Shown here: positions 1 to 10,830 of the stretch, piece after piece | Numbering within the stretch: position 1 is the stretch's first letter | How the letters are laid out: every line of letters starts with the position of its first letter | DNA from: Saururus chinensis | Taxonomy: Eukaryota; Streptophyta; Magnoliopsida; Piperales; Saururaceae | Direction of reading: 5' to 3' | DNA length: 64,000 bases | NCBI GenBank assembly: GCA_035235625.1 | Contig: CP141146.1 | Span: 17,540,501 to 17,604,500 of the forward strand | Made by a program: the position numbers and the translations under genes | Notes under the pieces: generated by a model | Told to the model about the DNA's origin: nothing | The model's input: the letters and a program-made list of their open reading frames with translations, nothing else | Database searches by the model: none

Positions 1-764
1 TGAGACGTGAGGACTATTTCAGAGTTTCCTTTATACTTTTACTTATTTCTCTTGCACAAAGATTTAAAGGTGCGCTACTCCGTATGTGTAATTTACCCAT
101 TAGAGGGGTCAAGTCTTCCACAGTTTAACAATTCGTCGCCCCCGTGTGCTTCGTCCGTCCCTTCGACCAGTTCGGCTTGGGTTGGGCGAGTGCCAAAGCA
201 TGACATAAATGATCATTTGATAGTGTAAATCATTAGCTATCATTATGGGTAGGTGTTGTGAGGGAAGCTTTGCATTAAAGCATTCTTTGGAGTGATTTTG
301 GAGAATCAGGAACAATTTTTGCTGTCTCTTCCCTATCATTGGCACGACCACCAACACGTCAGTAAAACGAGAGAGATGACAGTACTAGAATTATCACACA
401 CTTGGTGCATTGGTGTGTAACTGAATGTTCAATGACGGTGATCAACACTCCTGTGTTGCATTGATGAGGTGGCCAACCCACTATTGGTGAGGGTTTGACA
501 CGTTTATGTTGTCGATGGGCACGACAACTGGGTCAACACGTCAGCGAGTCTACCAATAGTAAGTCGGTATAGAGTATTTTCAAACATGAGTTATGAGGTT
601 ATGTATGATATTATGAAGTACTAAAATGATATAATTTTCAGTGTTTATGAATGCATGTATATGCAATGATAAATATGTTGATGTGTGGGTAAATGTGCCC
701 TTTGTGTGTATGAATTCTTGTATTAGATTGTACCCCAAACATTTGGTATTTGATACATAAGGTC
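1..764. other. Unassigned AT-rich DNA before the first LTR
   Basis: No open frame here resembles a known protein and the short frames overlap on both strands. Nothing in it looks like an RNA gene. It is the host DNA into which the solo LTR starting at 770 inserted, since the last five bases (765-769, AAAGA) are the left copy of that element's target-site duplication. Confidence 0.5.
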
Positions 765-1996
765 AAAGATGTAATGCCTGAGATTTTTTATCACAGTTTC
801 GTTAAAATTCACGGAAAGTTTTTGCAATATAACTGCTATAAATTGCGGAAAATGACGAATACGAAACCTGTGAAAAACAGTTTTATAATTTAAAACATCA
901 CACATTAGTTTTTCTCATACAAATTTTTACTCATTCAAAAATCGTACTACCAAACCAAACAAAATCAAGTGCTACTCGAAAAAAATATACGAAGTAAATT
1001 ACTATGATCATAGACTTTAAATACAAATCTCTTCCAGGCATCCCTGAGTGAAAGTCCCATAACAGCTCACAGTCTAATCCAAATTATAAGTCCAAAAAGT
1101 ATAAACACTTTAATTCTCATCTCACCCAATACATTAGATCATGACACAAAATAATACTCGCGTGAGTCAAAGGGAATCAATCCACCATGGAAATGAGCAT
1201 CAATCTCCAAAAGCTCTCCGTCACAAACCTGCAAAAGCCTCCCGAACATTGGGGCTAAAAAAATAGGGTAAATGAGTATTTTCATACTCAGTAGGAAAAA
1301 TACCCAGTAGGGGAGTTCTAAATAGTGAACTCAATAAGTCCATGCATAGATGCGTTCATGCAACTCAAACATGAAGTAGGCAGGCATATAATAATTATGT
1401 ACATAGACATACAATCATGCCAAATACATACCATCAAACCAATCTTACACATACACCCTTAATCAGAGTTACAAACTTACTCGTACAATCGTACGCTTAC
1501 TCATACAACTTACACAGTTGTACGACCTTACTCATACAATCTTACTCATTCGACCTTACTCGTACAATCTTGCTTAGGAACATACACTCATAGTTTTGCT
1601 CAGAAACTTACACTTACAATCTTGCTCAGAATCATGCTCTTACAGTCTTGCTTATAATCATACTCTTACAATCCTACTCAGAAACTTACATTTATTAAGA
1701 AACATACACACTCACTCATATAGTTCATACACATACTATCAACCATTGAAGCTCATTACAATTAATAAGCTCCAACATTAAAATGGAAAGGAATGCCATT
1801 AGGGCATCACCTTAACCTCCGGGGAGTGACTAGACGCCATAGACTTTTCCAATGGCAAGTCACACCAATGCTCATGGGGCACATGATCAAACAGGTAAGA
1901 GCAGTTCCATGATACTACTTACCTGAGCGCGCAAACATAAACACCCACACATTAGGGTTCATACAATTGCCCACACTTTAGGGGTCTTATAGTGTG

Positions 1997-2152
1997 AGTG
2001 CCACTCTTGGGAAGAAATCACACAGTGCCACTCTTGGGAAGAATCATACAGTGCCACTCTTAGGCAGAAATCATATAGTGCCACTCTTGGGCAGATACAT
2101 CGCAACTCTTGGGCAGAAATCATATAGTGCCACTCTTGGGCAGAAATCATAC
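1997..2152 (+). repeat. 26-27 bp tandem repeat inside the LTR (about 6 units)
   Basis: The unit contains GTGCCACTCTTGGG followed by a CAGAAATCATATA-like stretch. Units begin near 1997, 2024, 2050, 2077, 2100 (degenerate) and 2126. The homologous LTR at 16031-21619 has the same unit on the opposite strand at about 20400-20520, with fewer copies, so copy number varies within the family. Confidence 0.85.
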
Positions 2153-2936
2153 ATCGCTCTCAATAGAGCATCAAACGACTAGGCTTAATACAACACATAG
2201 ACCAAATTGAATACATACATCGCTCTCAACAAAGCATCAGACGTCTGAGCTTAATAGACAACATCCCACAGGATAAACACCATGACAAGACATGAGAAAT
2301 GCTCAGCCGACTCATTATCGGCTAGCTCAAACACAGAATTTAATACGTAGAAACCCTCAGGTCTCAAACTCACAACACTATCATTATCTTTTCTTATAAT
2401 TCAAGTTTGAATTAAGTAATTTATGCGGGTACAATTATGCTATAAAACTCTCAAACATATAGTGATCCACTGATCAAACCGAAGCTGAGCCCGATCCAAA
2501 ATGCTAGTTCGTGAGGTAGCAGATTTCACTTTACTCATCCATCTCATGATCATAACTCACCGTACATCAAATCCTTACATATTCATACAATCTTTGCCAT
2601 CCACCATATGGCCAACACATCTTACTCGGAAGTCATCAATCTAAGCTCCTTAGAGCCAATCCCAGTTATCACCCTCTTACTTATACCTCACTTATTATGC
2701 TTACTTTTTAGTTCAAAAGCTATACATTATACTTGTACAATTATGCAACACTCTTGCCGTCTTACAATCCCTCAACATATGCTCCAATCAAAACCAAACT
2801 AATCTGATCGACTCCAATCTACTCTAATCCTCGCCCGTCAAACTTACATCTTTCGTCTTTAGTCATACGCTTTCACATCCACCACTTATCCATACAAAAC
2901 CCTCTATCACCTCTTACCATCCATTGCCCATACTTC

Positions 2937-2945
2937 TCCCCCCCC

Positions 2946-2976
<31 letters not shown>

Positions 2977-2982
2977 ACACAT
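2937..2982. repeat. Compound microsatellite: poly-C then (AC)n
   Basis: About 25 consecutive C are followed directly by nine AC units, inside the solo LTR. Long C runs are error-prone, so the exact length is uncertain. Confidence 0.95.
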
Positions 2983-3056
2983 ATCCATATCCATCGCACA
3001 GGCGTAAAACCGTCATACATATGTATGTCCATCATACATACTTTCATACATAACTA

Positions 3057-3268
3057 ACCAACATACTCACTAGCCATCACTAGCATACACACAATCCACA
3101 TACGTAGGTTACCAACATACTCGTTAGCCATCACTAGCACATACATATTCCACATACGTAACTTACCAACATACTCGCTAGCCATCACTAGCAAACACAT
3201 GGTCCACATACGTAGCTTACAACATATTCTCTAGCCATCACTAGCAGACACACAATCCACATATGTAT
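3057..3268. repeat. 54-bp minisatellite, four units
   Basis: Each unit carries ACCAACATACTC, TAGCCATCACTAGCA and TCCACATACGTA. The first three start at 3057, 3111 and 3165, and a slightly diverged fourth near 3219. It lies within the solo LTR. Confidence 0.9.
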
Positions 3269-4545
3269 AACATACACATACTTTAAACATACTTACAGCT
3301 CACATGCATGTCATATGAATTTCAACATAGCATAGTTTATCTTTTTACATCATGCAAACAGATCATGATTTAACATCCAAAGCATTGAATCATACAATCC
3401 TAACATGTTGCTTTACATTCAAAGCATGCTATCATGAAATTACGAGTACTTCAAAGTTCCCCTACCTCGTAATCCATAACGTTTGATGGCGACCACACGA
3501 TGGTGGTGGCATTGGAGTTGGTGGCCAAAAGCATTGCCAAGTTGAGAAAGCTATTGTCCCGAGGGTTTAGAAAATGTCAGAAGTACTCACGACTAAACGG
3601 GGTAACACAAATCAATGCAACAAAATCAGCAATCCACAGTGGCACACTAGGACGGCCGGGAGAAAAGTCGTGCCAACAGAAATAGCAAGTGCTACCAAAA
3701 GTCGAGATGGACTAACTAAAGGTTGGCTGGTAGCTGAGAAGTACTTGGCCAGTAGCAAGACATTGAAATTGGTTAGCGCCTATGGGTTCCTCGCGATAAG
3801 ATGAAGATAAGTCCAGTGGAGGACGACAGCAAATGGCAGCGAAATTGCCCTTTGGTGGCCCAAAAACGAATTTCAAAGGTGAAAAAAAGAGACCGGTACC
3901 TCGTGGACCAGCAAGGAGGACATGGTGGCGGTCCTAGTAGGTACTAATGGACACATGTCAGCAAGGCGAATTGGATCCTGGTAAGAACCGACAAAATCTG
4001 ATGATGGAGGAGGTACGACAGAGTGACCGGAAACTCTCTTGGGTTTCTCTCAAAACATATTGGACGTTCCATGCTTCTTGACATCCTGAACTTGTTGGAA
4101 TGCATCAACCCATTCTATATTTATAAACCTTTTTTTTCTTTTACGTCTCCATTACGTGTTAACCTCTTGTTTATGCATCATATATAAAAAAATTCAAGCC
4201 AAAGGCACGTGTCGAGGCCCGCAGCCTGCGATTAAGCCCGACACCCGACTCTCGGGTATAATACTGAGGTCAAATACTTCGAAGCATCACATTTTCCTGC
4301 CGAAAATGATTAGAAATATAGCTGAAAAATCACAAAAAATCATAGAAAACTCAAGGACACTACAAAAGATTCCTATTGTCATGTCGTCTTCTTAAATGAG
4401 TCATTTAGCCACGTTAAACAAAACAGTTTGGTATGAAAAATCATCATAGTTTTCCAGCTCCCCAAGGGAGGGATTATGTAGAGTTGCTCCCCTTAACTGG
4501 GAGTTAGGTTTGAATGGACTCGAGTATTAAAAGATGACTAGTCCC

Positions 4546-5241
4546 TAGGGGTGCTCACAGACTAAAATGGACATAGACATAGGGTTGTATGTGTTCGCCC
4601 ACTATTTGCATACCCCTTGTCCATGTCCATATGTGTTTGCCCTTGTCCATATTATGCTTTGTCTAAGTTTGTCTATTATGGACACAAACGGACATGAACA
4701 AATACTTTAACACCTGAATGTTATCTTAATTCAAATTGTCAAGTACCTATGTAGCATGTTAAAACTATCCTAAAATGCTACATAAGTACTAGATCTATGT
4801 TTTCAAGTTATCCGGTACTTATGTAGCATATTAAAATTGTCCTAATAGATGCATAAGTTTTGGATCTATATTTTCAAGTTGTTTAGTTACCTATGTAGTA
4901 TGCTAGGACTGTCCTATCACACTACATAAGTACTAGATTCATGTTTTTAAGTTGTCAAGTAGTCCTAACATGCTACATAAGAACTGAATTCTATTATTTC
5001 CCTAGTAGTTAGTGATACACTAATATTTAAGAGACTGTTGGGTAAGGGTAGCGGATGGTGGACGTCCATGGACACGGACTAGGGTATGTTTGCCTCCATA
5101 GTTCCCCATTAGGGTGGACAAAAACCTTGGTCCGTGTCTGTGTCCATGTCCAACCTTGACACAAAAAATTATTTGCTTTATATAAAATTAGATGTAAACA
5201 TGGATGAACATCTAGACTATAGACATCCATGAGCACCCCTA
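4546..5241. mobile_element. Non-autonomous hAT-type DNA transposon, 696 bp
   Basis: The ends form an inverted repeat: TAGGGGTGCTCA at 4546 and its complement TGAGCACCCCTA ending at 5241. The 8-bp flanks CTAGTCCC (4538-4545) and CTTGTCTC (5242-5249) agree at 6 of 8 positions, as expected for an old hAT target-site duplication. TAGGGGTG-type ends are common in plant hAT elements. There is no transposase. Both subterminal regions are rich in variants of GTCCATGTCC / GGACATGGAC, the sort of repeated motif that hAT transposases bind. The centre is a tandem array, described separately. Confidence 0.8.
4735..4995. repeat. ~71-bp tandem array with internal palindromes in the hAT element
   Basis: About 3.5 copies start near 4737, 4807, 4879 and 4950. 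Each copy contains a CTATGTAGCATGTTA half and, about 15 bases later, its near-complement ATGCTACATAAG. Every unit can therefore form its own stem-loop. Confidence 0.8.
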
Positions 5242-5249
5242 CTTGTCTC

Positions 5250-8100
5250 TCACAACATAATACAAGAGCTTTTAATGAATATGGTAGTTGAGATCTCGAC
5301 TACCTGAGCCTATGAGCCCTTGTAGATTTTAGCTTCATAGCGTTGATGGAGCGGGCATACTTCAGAAGAACTAAAGTCAGAATTATGACTAATTCATGGG
5401 CTATTGAGTGATGAAGACTCTTGGAAATGATTACCATGTCGAGGACCTTTATGACGTACACTTAGGGAGAAAATGAATCATAAATGTGGTCATAGCAACT
5501 GGGTATTTATATTATTGTGCTTTTGAACATGATTTTGTATTGTGGCTAAATTCTATTCATTTGTTTTACCTAATGTACTTGTGAAATGATGATGATAATC
5601 ACTTGGGTTATGATTTATTGATGTTTTGCCATTGCCTTGTACTCGTTTAACCATCTCACTGGTATATTCATTTACTCAACATCCTTGTGATATAGGTTCG
5701 TAAGAAGAGTGACATGATGTATGGTTTCTGAACTTTATTAATGAACTTTTAGTATGTGTATATCTAAACGTAGGCATGTGAATTCTAAATTACTTATTGT
5801 ATATTATGGTTTTGTGATATGTACTCATGTCAAACCCTATGTGTTTGTAGTATGGTTTGACCTTGTTTAAAATATTATCCTATTTTGATTATGAGGACAT
5901 TAAAAAATGAGTGGATCGCCCTTGAGATAATGTTGTTGTTAGTTTGACAATTTTTTTTGAAAAATCTGTTTTTGCTGATTGAATTATGAAAAATGAGTTT
6001 TAAAATCTTGGGATATGATAATTATGAAGATGAAGAGAGAGCTGACTACACACTTTTTCTATATAAAATAATAAAATGTGCATTTGCATTGAGCATTTTT
6101 TTTATTCAGTTGCCAAAATGTGCTTGGTGAGTGATTGTGTCCTCCAAGACTTCTTTAAATTTACTATTATATCCAAATTGCAAGTTAATGGGGGTAACTA
6201 CTTCAAGTCCTTTTCTTCGTAGTTGAGGAATGCCATTTACATTTGCAGATTGGCCTATTGGCCATGAGTGTGCCTCTTAAATACCATGCATTGTCAAATC
6301 AAAGTCCGATGACAAGCAAAACCCAACCTCACGTAGTTGCATATAATCCTAGTCTCATTCTAACAAGACTCAATACATAATTCTAGCAAAATCGTAATAA
6401 CATAAAAGTATAATCTATGAAGGTTAATATTTCATAATATTCCATGCATGATCCCAACATTTATCCATAAGGATTGCTGGTAGGTAGCCCACCCCCACCA
6501 TAGATAGACAATGTATATCCTTAGCAGCCCACTTGTAGTGGGAGGCTCCAAAAAACTGCTGCTACTAGAGATGATCACAAAAAGTCTAACACATGCAAGT
6601 CAAGTCATGAGGTGGGAAAAAATGTCACTCTATGGTGGCTAACTGTTTATAGTTATATAAAACAAGTCTTAAAAATGTAGACTATGGTCGTACTGTGACC
6701 ATGCCAACAAGCTCAATTTGAGCCTGAGTAATACATGTTGAACCATGTAAGAATATATGTAGTTATATGTATTATATTGACTTATTTCAGTGATCAAAAC
6801 AATGTCAAATATGCATAAATTTTGGGTCATAGTATTGCTGAAGATCATATATTGAAGATGCGGAGCAACAGAGCCAAGAAGTGTTTCAATAGGCAAGAGC
6901 AACACTCACACATGTGAGAGAACTTTATTTTACAGTGTTGTAGAGTGTTGGAGTTTTGAACAAAAAATGTGTTTTTGTTCATTAACAATCAATCACATAA
7001 GATAGAATGATAGATCAACCTTGAATACTATTCACAAAGTTCTTCAGTAACATAACCGAACGATTGCTAGGTAGATAAATCAATTAGTAAGCTAATAAGT
7101 GGGTTACTGTAATTTTAGCGGTCGATAGTTTGTTGCATGGATAGATCACACTCAGATCAGAAGACTCCAATAACTTAATCGATAGATCTTTTTGAAACTG
7201 CATTGATCAATTAGACATGCATTCAAACAAAACAGGGAATGATCGATTGCGTCAATGCACTGTTTCATAAAATAAGCTATTCCGAATGAAATTAGATTCT
7301 TATTCTAGGCATACTTCTTTAGCCGACTTAGAGAACTACATAAGAGGTCTAAAAATGTGAAAAAGAGAGAGAGATGAAGGCATGGAAAACATAGAGAAAA
7401 AGAGAGAAATATCTTTAATGGTTTGGAGAGTAAATTAGCTTCCTTGATCATATATCTTTCAACAAAAACCAAGAGTGATTTGAGTTGAGTGAGAGCACTA
7501 AACACTTGAAGTACTTGAGTATTTGTTGACAAGATCAAAGGAAAAAAATTATTCATACTAAAGGGACTTGCAATAAAGATCTTGATCTATCTGAAGCTAA
7601 ACAAGGTGGAGACCTAAATGATGCAAATAGATAATTAAAGGTGGTGATACAAGAGTTTAGACTAGTGTAAAGAACTAGTAAGTGAAGAAAAGAAAGGTAT
7701 GTATTTTTGTAAACCAATAACTGTGTATTTTTGTTTACATAGTATATATTTAGTGAGGACAAAATGTCTTGTCATTTTTCCCAAGTTGAATTTCTACTTA
7801 AAAATTCTCGTATGTTATCAATGCTTTGATTTACATGGTTTCGCTAGATGCATAAGAATTTGGTGCTTTAAATAAAAATATGAGTTTAATTATTTTATAC
7901 AAGGGAAAAGATATAAAGTCAGTTTATCTTTTTCGGTTTGTTCACTTCCCACAAACCAACAAACCACTCATCAAACAACTAAAGAACAACTGAATTGATT
8001 AAAATACCACTCTAGAGAAGTTTATTAGATTCAATTTTCACCAAATGAAGGGGAAAATCTATCAAGTTTTGACAGAAATGTTAATAGTGGAACAGCTGTA
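5250..8100. other. Gene-free degraded DNA, probable LTR-retrotransposon debris
   Basis: No protein-like frame could be supported. Scattered GATCGATTG-type words around 7190-7250, and a promoter-like AT-rich layout, resemble the copia-like LTR debris at 41.5-44.7 kb. No element ends or target duplications were found. The frames at 7305-7762 have no family resemblance. Confidence 0.35.
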
Positions 8101-8284
8101 TTACCTACTCTGAGTTATGACTAGCTCATGCAATGTTACAATAAATCGTTCCAAGCAGTCATTTAAAAATACTCAGAATATGAGAAATTTCTGAGCGAAA
8201 ATAGCTTGTATCACTTCTTTCTGTGGTCCGTTATAATCAAAACAAAAATGTCTGGACATGTAGCAGAGATCTTTGAGTTGAGAA

Positions 8285-9250
8285 TTATGCTTCCGAGATC
8301 TTTGAGTTCCGGAAATCTCTTTTTAACTCTGTCATCCTTTTCATACAGCATGCCTTAGATTTTCCTGGAATCGCAGCTGCAATCTTCTCCCATCTCATTG
8401 AAATGTCCTTTGGGAATGCCTTTAAAGCATTAAGCAAAGCAAGATCTTCAGCAGAACTCCAATTTGATTCCCCACCTTTCTTTAAACTATCATCTTCAAC
8501 TGGGACAGAAGTTACTGGTGATTCTCCCTTGGAAGCTTCGATTTGAACGTCAATTCGTCCATCAGTCGGTTTCCGTTGTTTCAGAAATTGTGCAAAGGAA
8601 TCTGCACTGGCCCTCTTTGTTGACATTGACTTGGCTGTCTTAATGACGCTATCCAATCCATGCCTACCTCGAAAAGCTTCAGCAATCAATTCCCACCTTC
8701 GTGGAGCTCCCACAGGATGTTTGGTCATTTGTCTCTTCAAGAGTTCAAAGTCTTCTTCTGTCCATTCTTTTTCTTCAAAAACAATGTCTATGTCAGTATC
8801 AGGTACAAGATTCACAGGCTTCTTGTCAGATTCATCTGAAGTAACTGGATCTACAATTTGCATTGGGACCTTCACCAGGTCATCTTCAGGTTTTCTAGCC
8901 TTGGATCTTCGACCAGATTGCCGACTCTTTGGTTCTTCCAATTGGATGGGATTGGGATCAGGAAGCTGGAGAATTTCACCTCTGCCCACATGAATATCAC
9001 CTCCCGTGAGGGAAACAGGTGCAACCGACCCAATTATGAGAGACAATGCCATCCACAAGAGCAGAAACTGAATGGTCTGGGATTGGAATAAGAAAACTGC
9101 AAACAATACCAAAGCCAAAGAAGCTAGAGAACATATTGCAAAATGGAGTTTGTCAATGTTGTTGGATACACCATTGGAGGTGGTAGAAATGGTTGGGACA
9201 CGAGATTGAAAATAAATTCTAGGCCTCACTTCTTCATCCAAGAATTCCAT
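8285..9250 (-). CDS. MAMYB: Membrane-anchored MYB/SANT protein (maMYB type)
   Basis: A single-exon coding region of 321 codons resembling plant maMYB (Arabidopsis At5g45420 family), an ER-membrane-anchored MYB-type protein reported to act in root-hair growth. Residues ~36-57 and ~60-77 are two adjacent hydrophobic segments and should anchor the protein. A basic linker with SGRRSKARK follows. There are two SANT/MYB-like repeats: ~162-209 (EWTEEDFELLKRQ...RRWELIAEAFRGR) and ~264-310 (NWSSAEDLALLNAL...RWEKIAAAIPGKS), with the regularly spaced tryptophans of the fold. I chose the start at 9250 (MEFLDEEVRPR), which matches the family N-terminus. An in-frame ATG three codons upstream (9259) is possible. 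The 5' UTR appears interrupted by an intron. The length is normal for the family and I see no lesion. Membrane release to the nucleus is known from the family, not visible here. Confidence 0.9.
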   Translation of the reverse strand: MEFLDEEVRPRIYFQSRVPTISTTSNGVSNNIDKLHFAICSLASLALVLFAVFLFQSQTIQFLLLWMALSLIIGSVAPVSLTGGDIHVGRGEILQLPDPNPIQLEEPKSRQSGRRSKARKPEDDLVKVPMQIVDPVTSDESDKKPVNLVPDTDIDIVFEEKEWTEEDFELLKRQMTKHPVGAPRRWELIAEAFRGRHGLDSVIKTAKSMSTKRASADSFAQFLKQRKPTDGRIDVQIEASKGESPVTSVPVEDDSLKKGGESNWSSAEDLALLNALKAFPKDISMRWEKIAAAIPGKSKACCMKRMTELKRDFRNSKISEA

Positions 9251-10680
9251 GTTGTACAATGCAAAATAATGTCAACGTAAAGTGAGCAAATTAAGGCCAA
9301 GAATCACGTCACAACATTGACCAATATCTCTGTAGAAATTTTCGTGCTTAAACTCTGCAGTAAAAGAAAAAGTCCTGAAAGGAAAGATCAGAAAATGCAA
9401 TTTACAGCTGCATAAAAAAGCTGGAGGAGTTGATACCCTCGTCTACACAATAAGGCCTTATCTTATAATCTGCAAAGTAAAGGCAATAAATGCTTATGCA
9501 ATGTTCTTGGAATGATTCCGGGACAACACATAGAACTTCAGAATACCAAGCAAAAGAAAAATAGAACTTCAAAATGGTAACCTGCAAAAAATATAAAAAA
9601 CAAGTAGCAGCGTCAATCGGCAAGGAACAAATATACCAATTTTCAAGCGACAATTACATAGATAACGATAATATCTTCAACCATGAATACATTGTAACCA
9701 GCAAGCTGTAATCCACCAAATACAAACACAGTAAGAAAAAACTAAATCTTGAACTGCACACATAAGAAAATGCTGAAAACAATGGAAAAAACCTCATGAA
9801 TGATTTTATCATCACGTACTTTTATCATTAGAACTGTTTAAACATTAGAACTGTGCTACATTGACATTAATTTCTTTATGAAATGTGCCTACAGGCTCAT
9901 ACAGAACCGTTGAAAGAGGGGTGGCAATCACTTCAAACCACAGCCCGTAAGCAATTCCATAAAGTACATCCCATAAAGGAAGAATTTTTGTAAACATTAT
10001 AAACCAAGCGTTCTAATGAGAGCGGCTTTAATGAGAATGAACAATTCGAAAAATCATTTGTATTGGGTGACCATGATCCAGACATCTCCACACTCATTGT
10101 CCTTTGATCGACAGGAAACATACAAGTCGAAGATGCACAATTGAATGCAATTCAACGACCAATTTGCAATATGAACAATTGAATAACAAAAGCAAAGTTG
10201 ATACTAACAAGAACTATTATGCCAATAACCCGTATCTCTTGCATACTTTAAGATATGACCAAATTGAATCCATGGTCAACCGGTCACTATCCACAATAAC
10301 AACTATTATGAACCAATGCACGAACAGCAAGAGTCGAATCGTACAGGCAAATATACTTCAATCATCCAGTATAAGAAGAATTGCAATTTTGGACACAAAT
10401 GTTCAGAAGATGGTGAAATCCACACGCGGAATGATAAACAATTCAAGTGCATCTTCAAATCCTATGATTCCAAAAAGCGATTCTCATTCTATCCAGCAGA
10501 GTTTACAATAAATCACAGAGAGAGAGAGAGAGAAAGAGCGCTTACCCTAGAGGCGGCGGTTGGTATCTTTGGGTGGGGGTTGCAAGGGCGGCGCTTCCCG
10601 GCGTTCGGCGCCGGGAGGCGGTGGGAGTGGGGGAGAAATAACGGGGTTGAGTTCGGCAGCGTCGCTGTCCACTTTGGAGT
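9251..10680 (-). other. 5' UTR of maMYB with a ~1.2-kb intron
   Basis: On the minus strand a strong donor, CTAGG|GTAAGC, ends an inferred first exon at 10546. The best acceptor is a pyrimidine-rich tract ending TACTGCAG, with the next exon starting at 9354, which gives an intron at 9355-10545. Weaker acceptors lie near 9468 and 9582, so alternative splicing is possible. The first exon (about 10546-10680) is GC-rich (GGCGGC, GCGCCG words) as plant 5' UTRs often are. A (GA)n run at 10516-10534 sits just inside the intron. The transcription start is inferred, not observed. Confidence 0.6.
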
Positions 10681-10830
10681 TTGGACCTAAAAATAAATGG
10701 GCCTGATCCGATGATTTCGGCCTTGCGGCGTGTTTGGTAAGGTACGAAGAATACTCGGCAAAACTTTAATTTTAAAAATGTATAAACATAGTTGACTTTT
10801 TTAAAATCCGCTAAAAGCGTGTTATTATAT

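Larger units (their letters stand above)
770..4364 (-). mobile_element. Solo LTR, Tekay/Del-like (chromovirus-type) Ty3/gypsy
   Basis: Read on the minus strand, the element starts at 4364 with TGTAGTGTCCTTGAGTTTTC and ends at 770 with CTCAGGCATTACA, so it has TG...CA ends. It is flanked by a perfect 5-bp duplication, AAAGA at 765-769 and 4365-4369. No primer-binding site, coding region or second LTR adjoins it, so it is a solo LTR left by LTR-LTR recombination. A TATA-like box (TATAAATATAG on the minus strand, near 4119-4130) fits an LTR promoter. Its 3' part (770-3680) is homologous in inverted orientation to 18.1-21.6 kb. Shared parts include a CTACTGAGTATGAAAATACTC-like segment and the GGTAGGGGA/GATTACGAGGTAGG segment. 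The Tekay/Del assignment rests on end motifs and on relatives in this window that carry a tRNA-Met type primer site. It is family-level inference. Confidence 0.8.

Noticed and set aside
2937..3290. CRISPR-like array (regular repeats near 3057-3268)
   Set aside because: The 54-bp units are contiguous with no unique spacers, in a plant LTR. It is a minisatellite.
8631..9091. Plus-strand frames over the maMYB gene
   Set aside because: They are antisense shadows of the conserved minus-strand coding sequence.
10104..10690. Plus-strand frames of 124 and 135 residues
   Set aside because: They lie antisense to the maMYB 5'-UTR intron and exon. No family resemblance.
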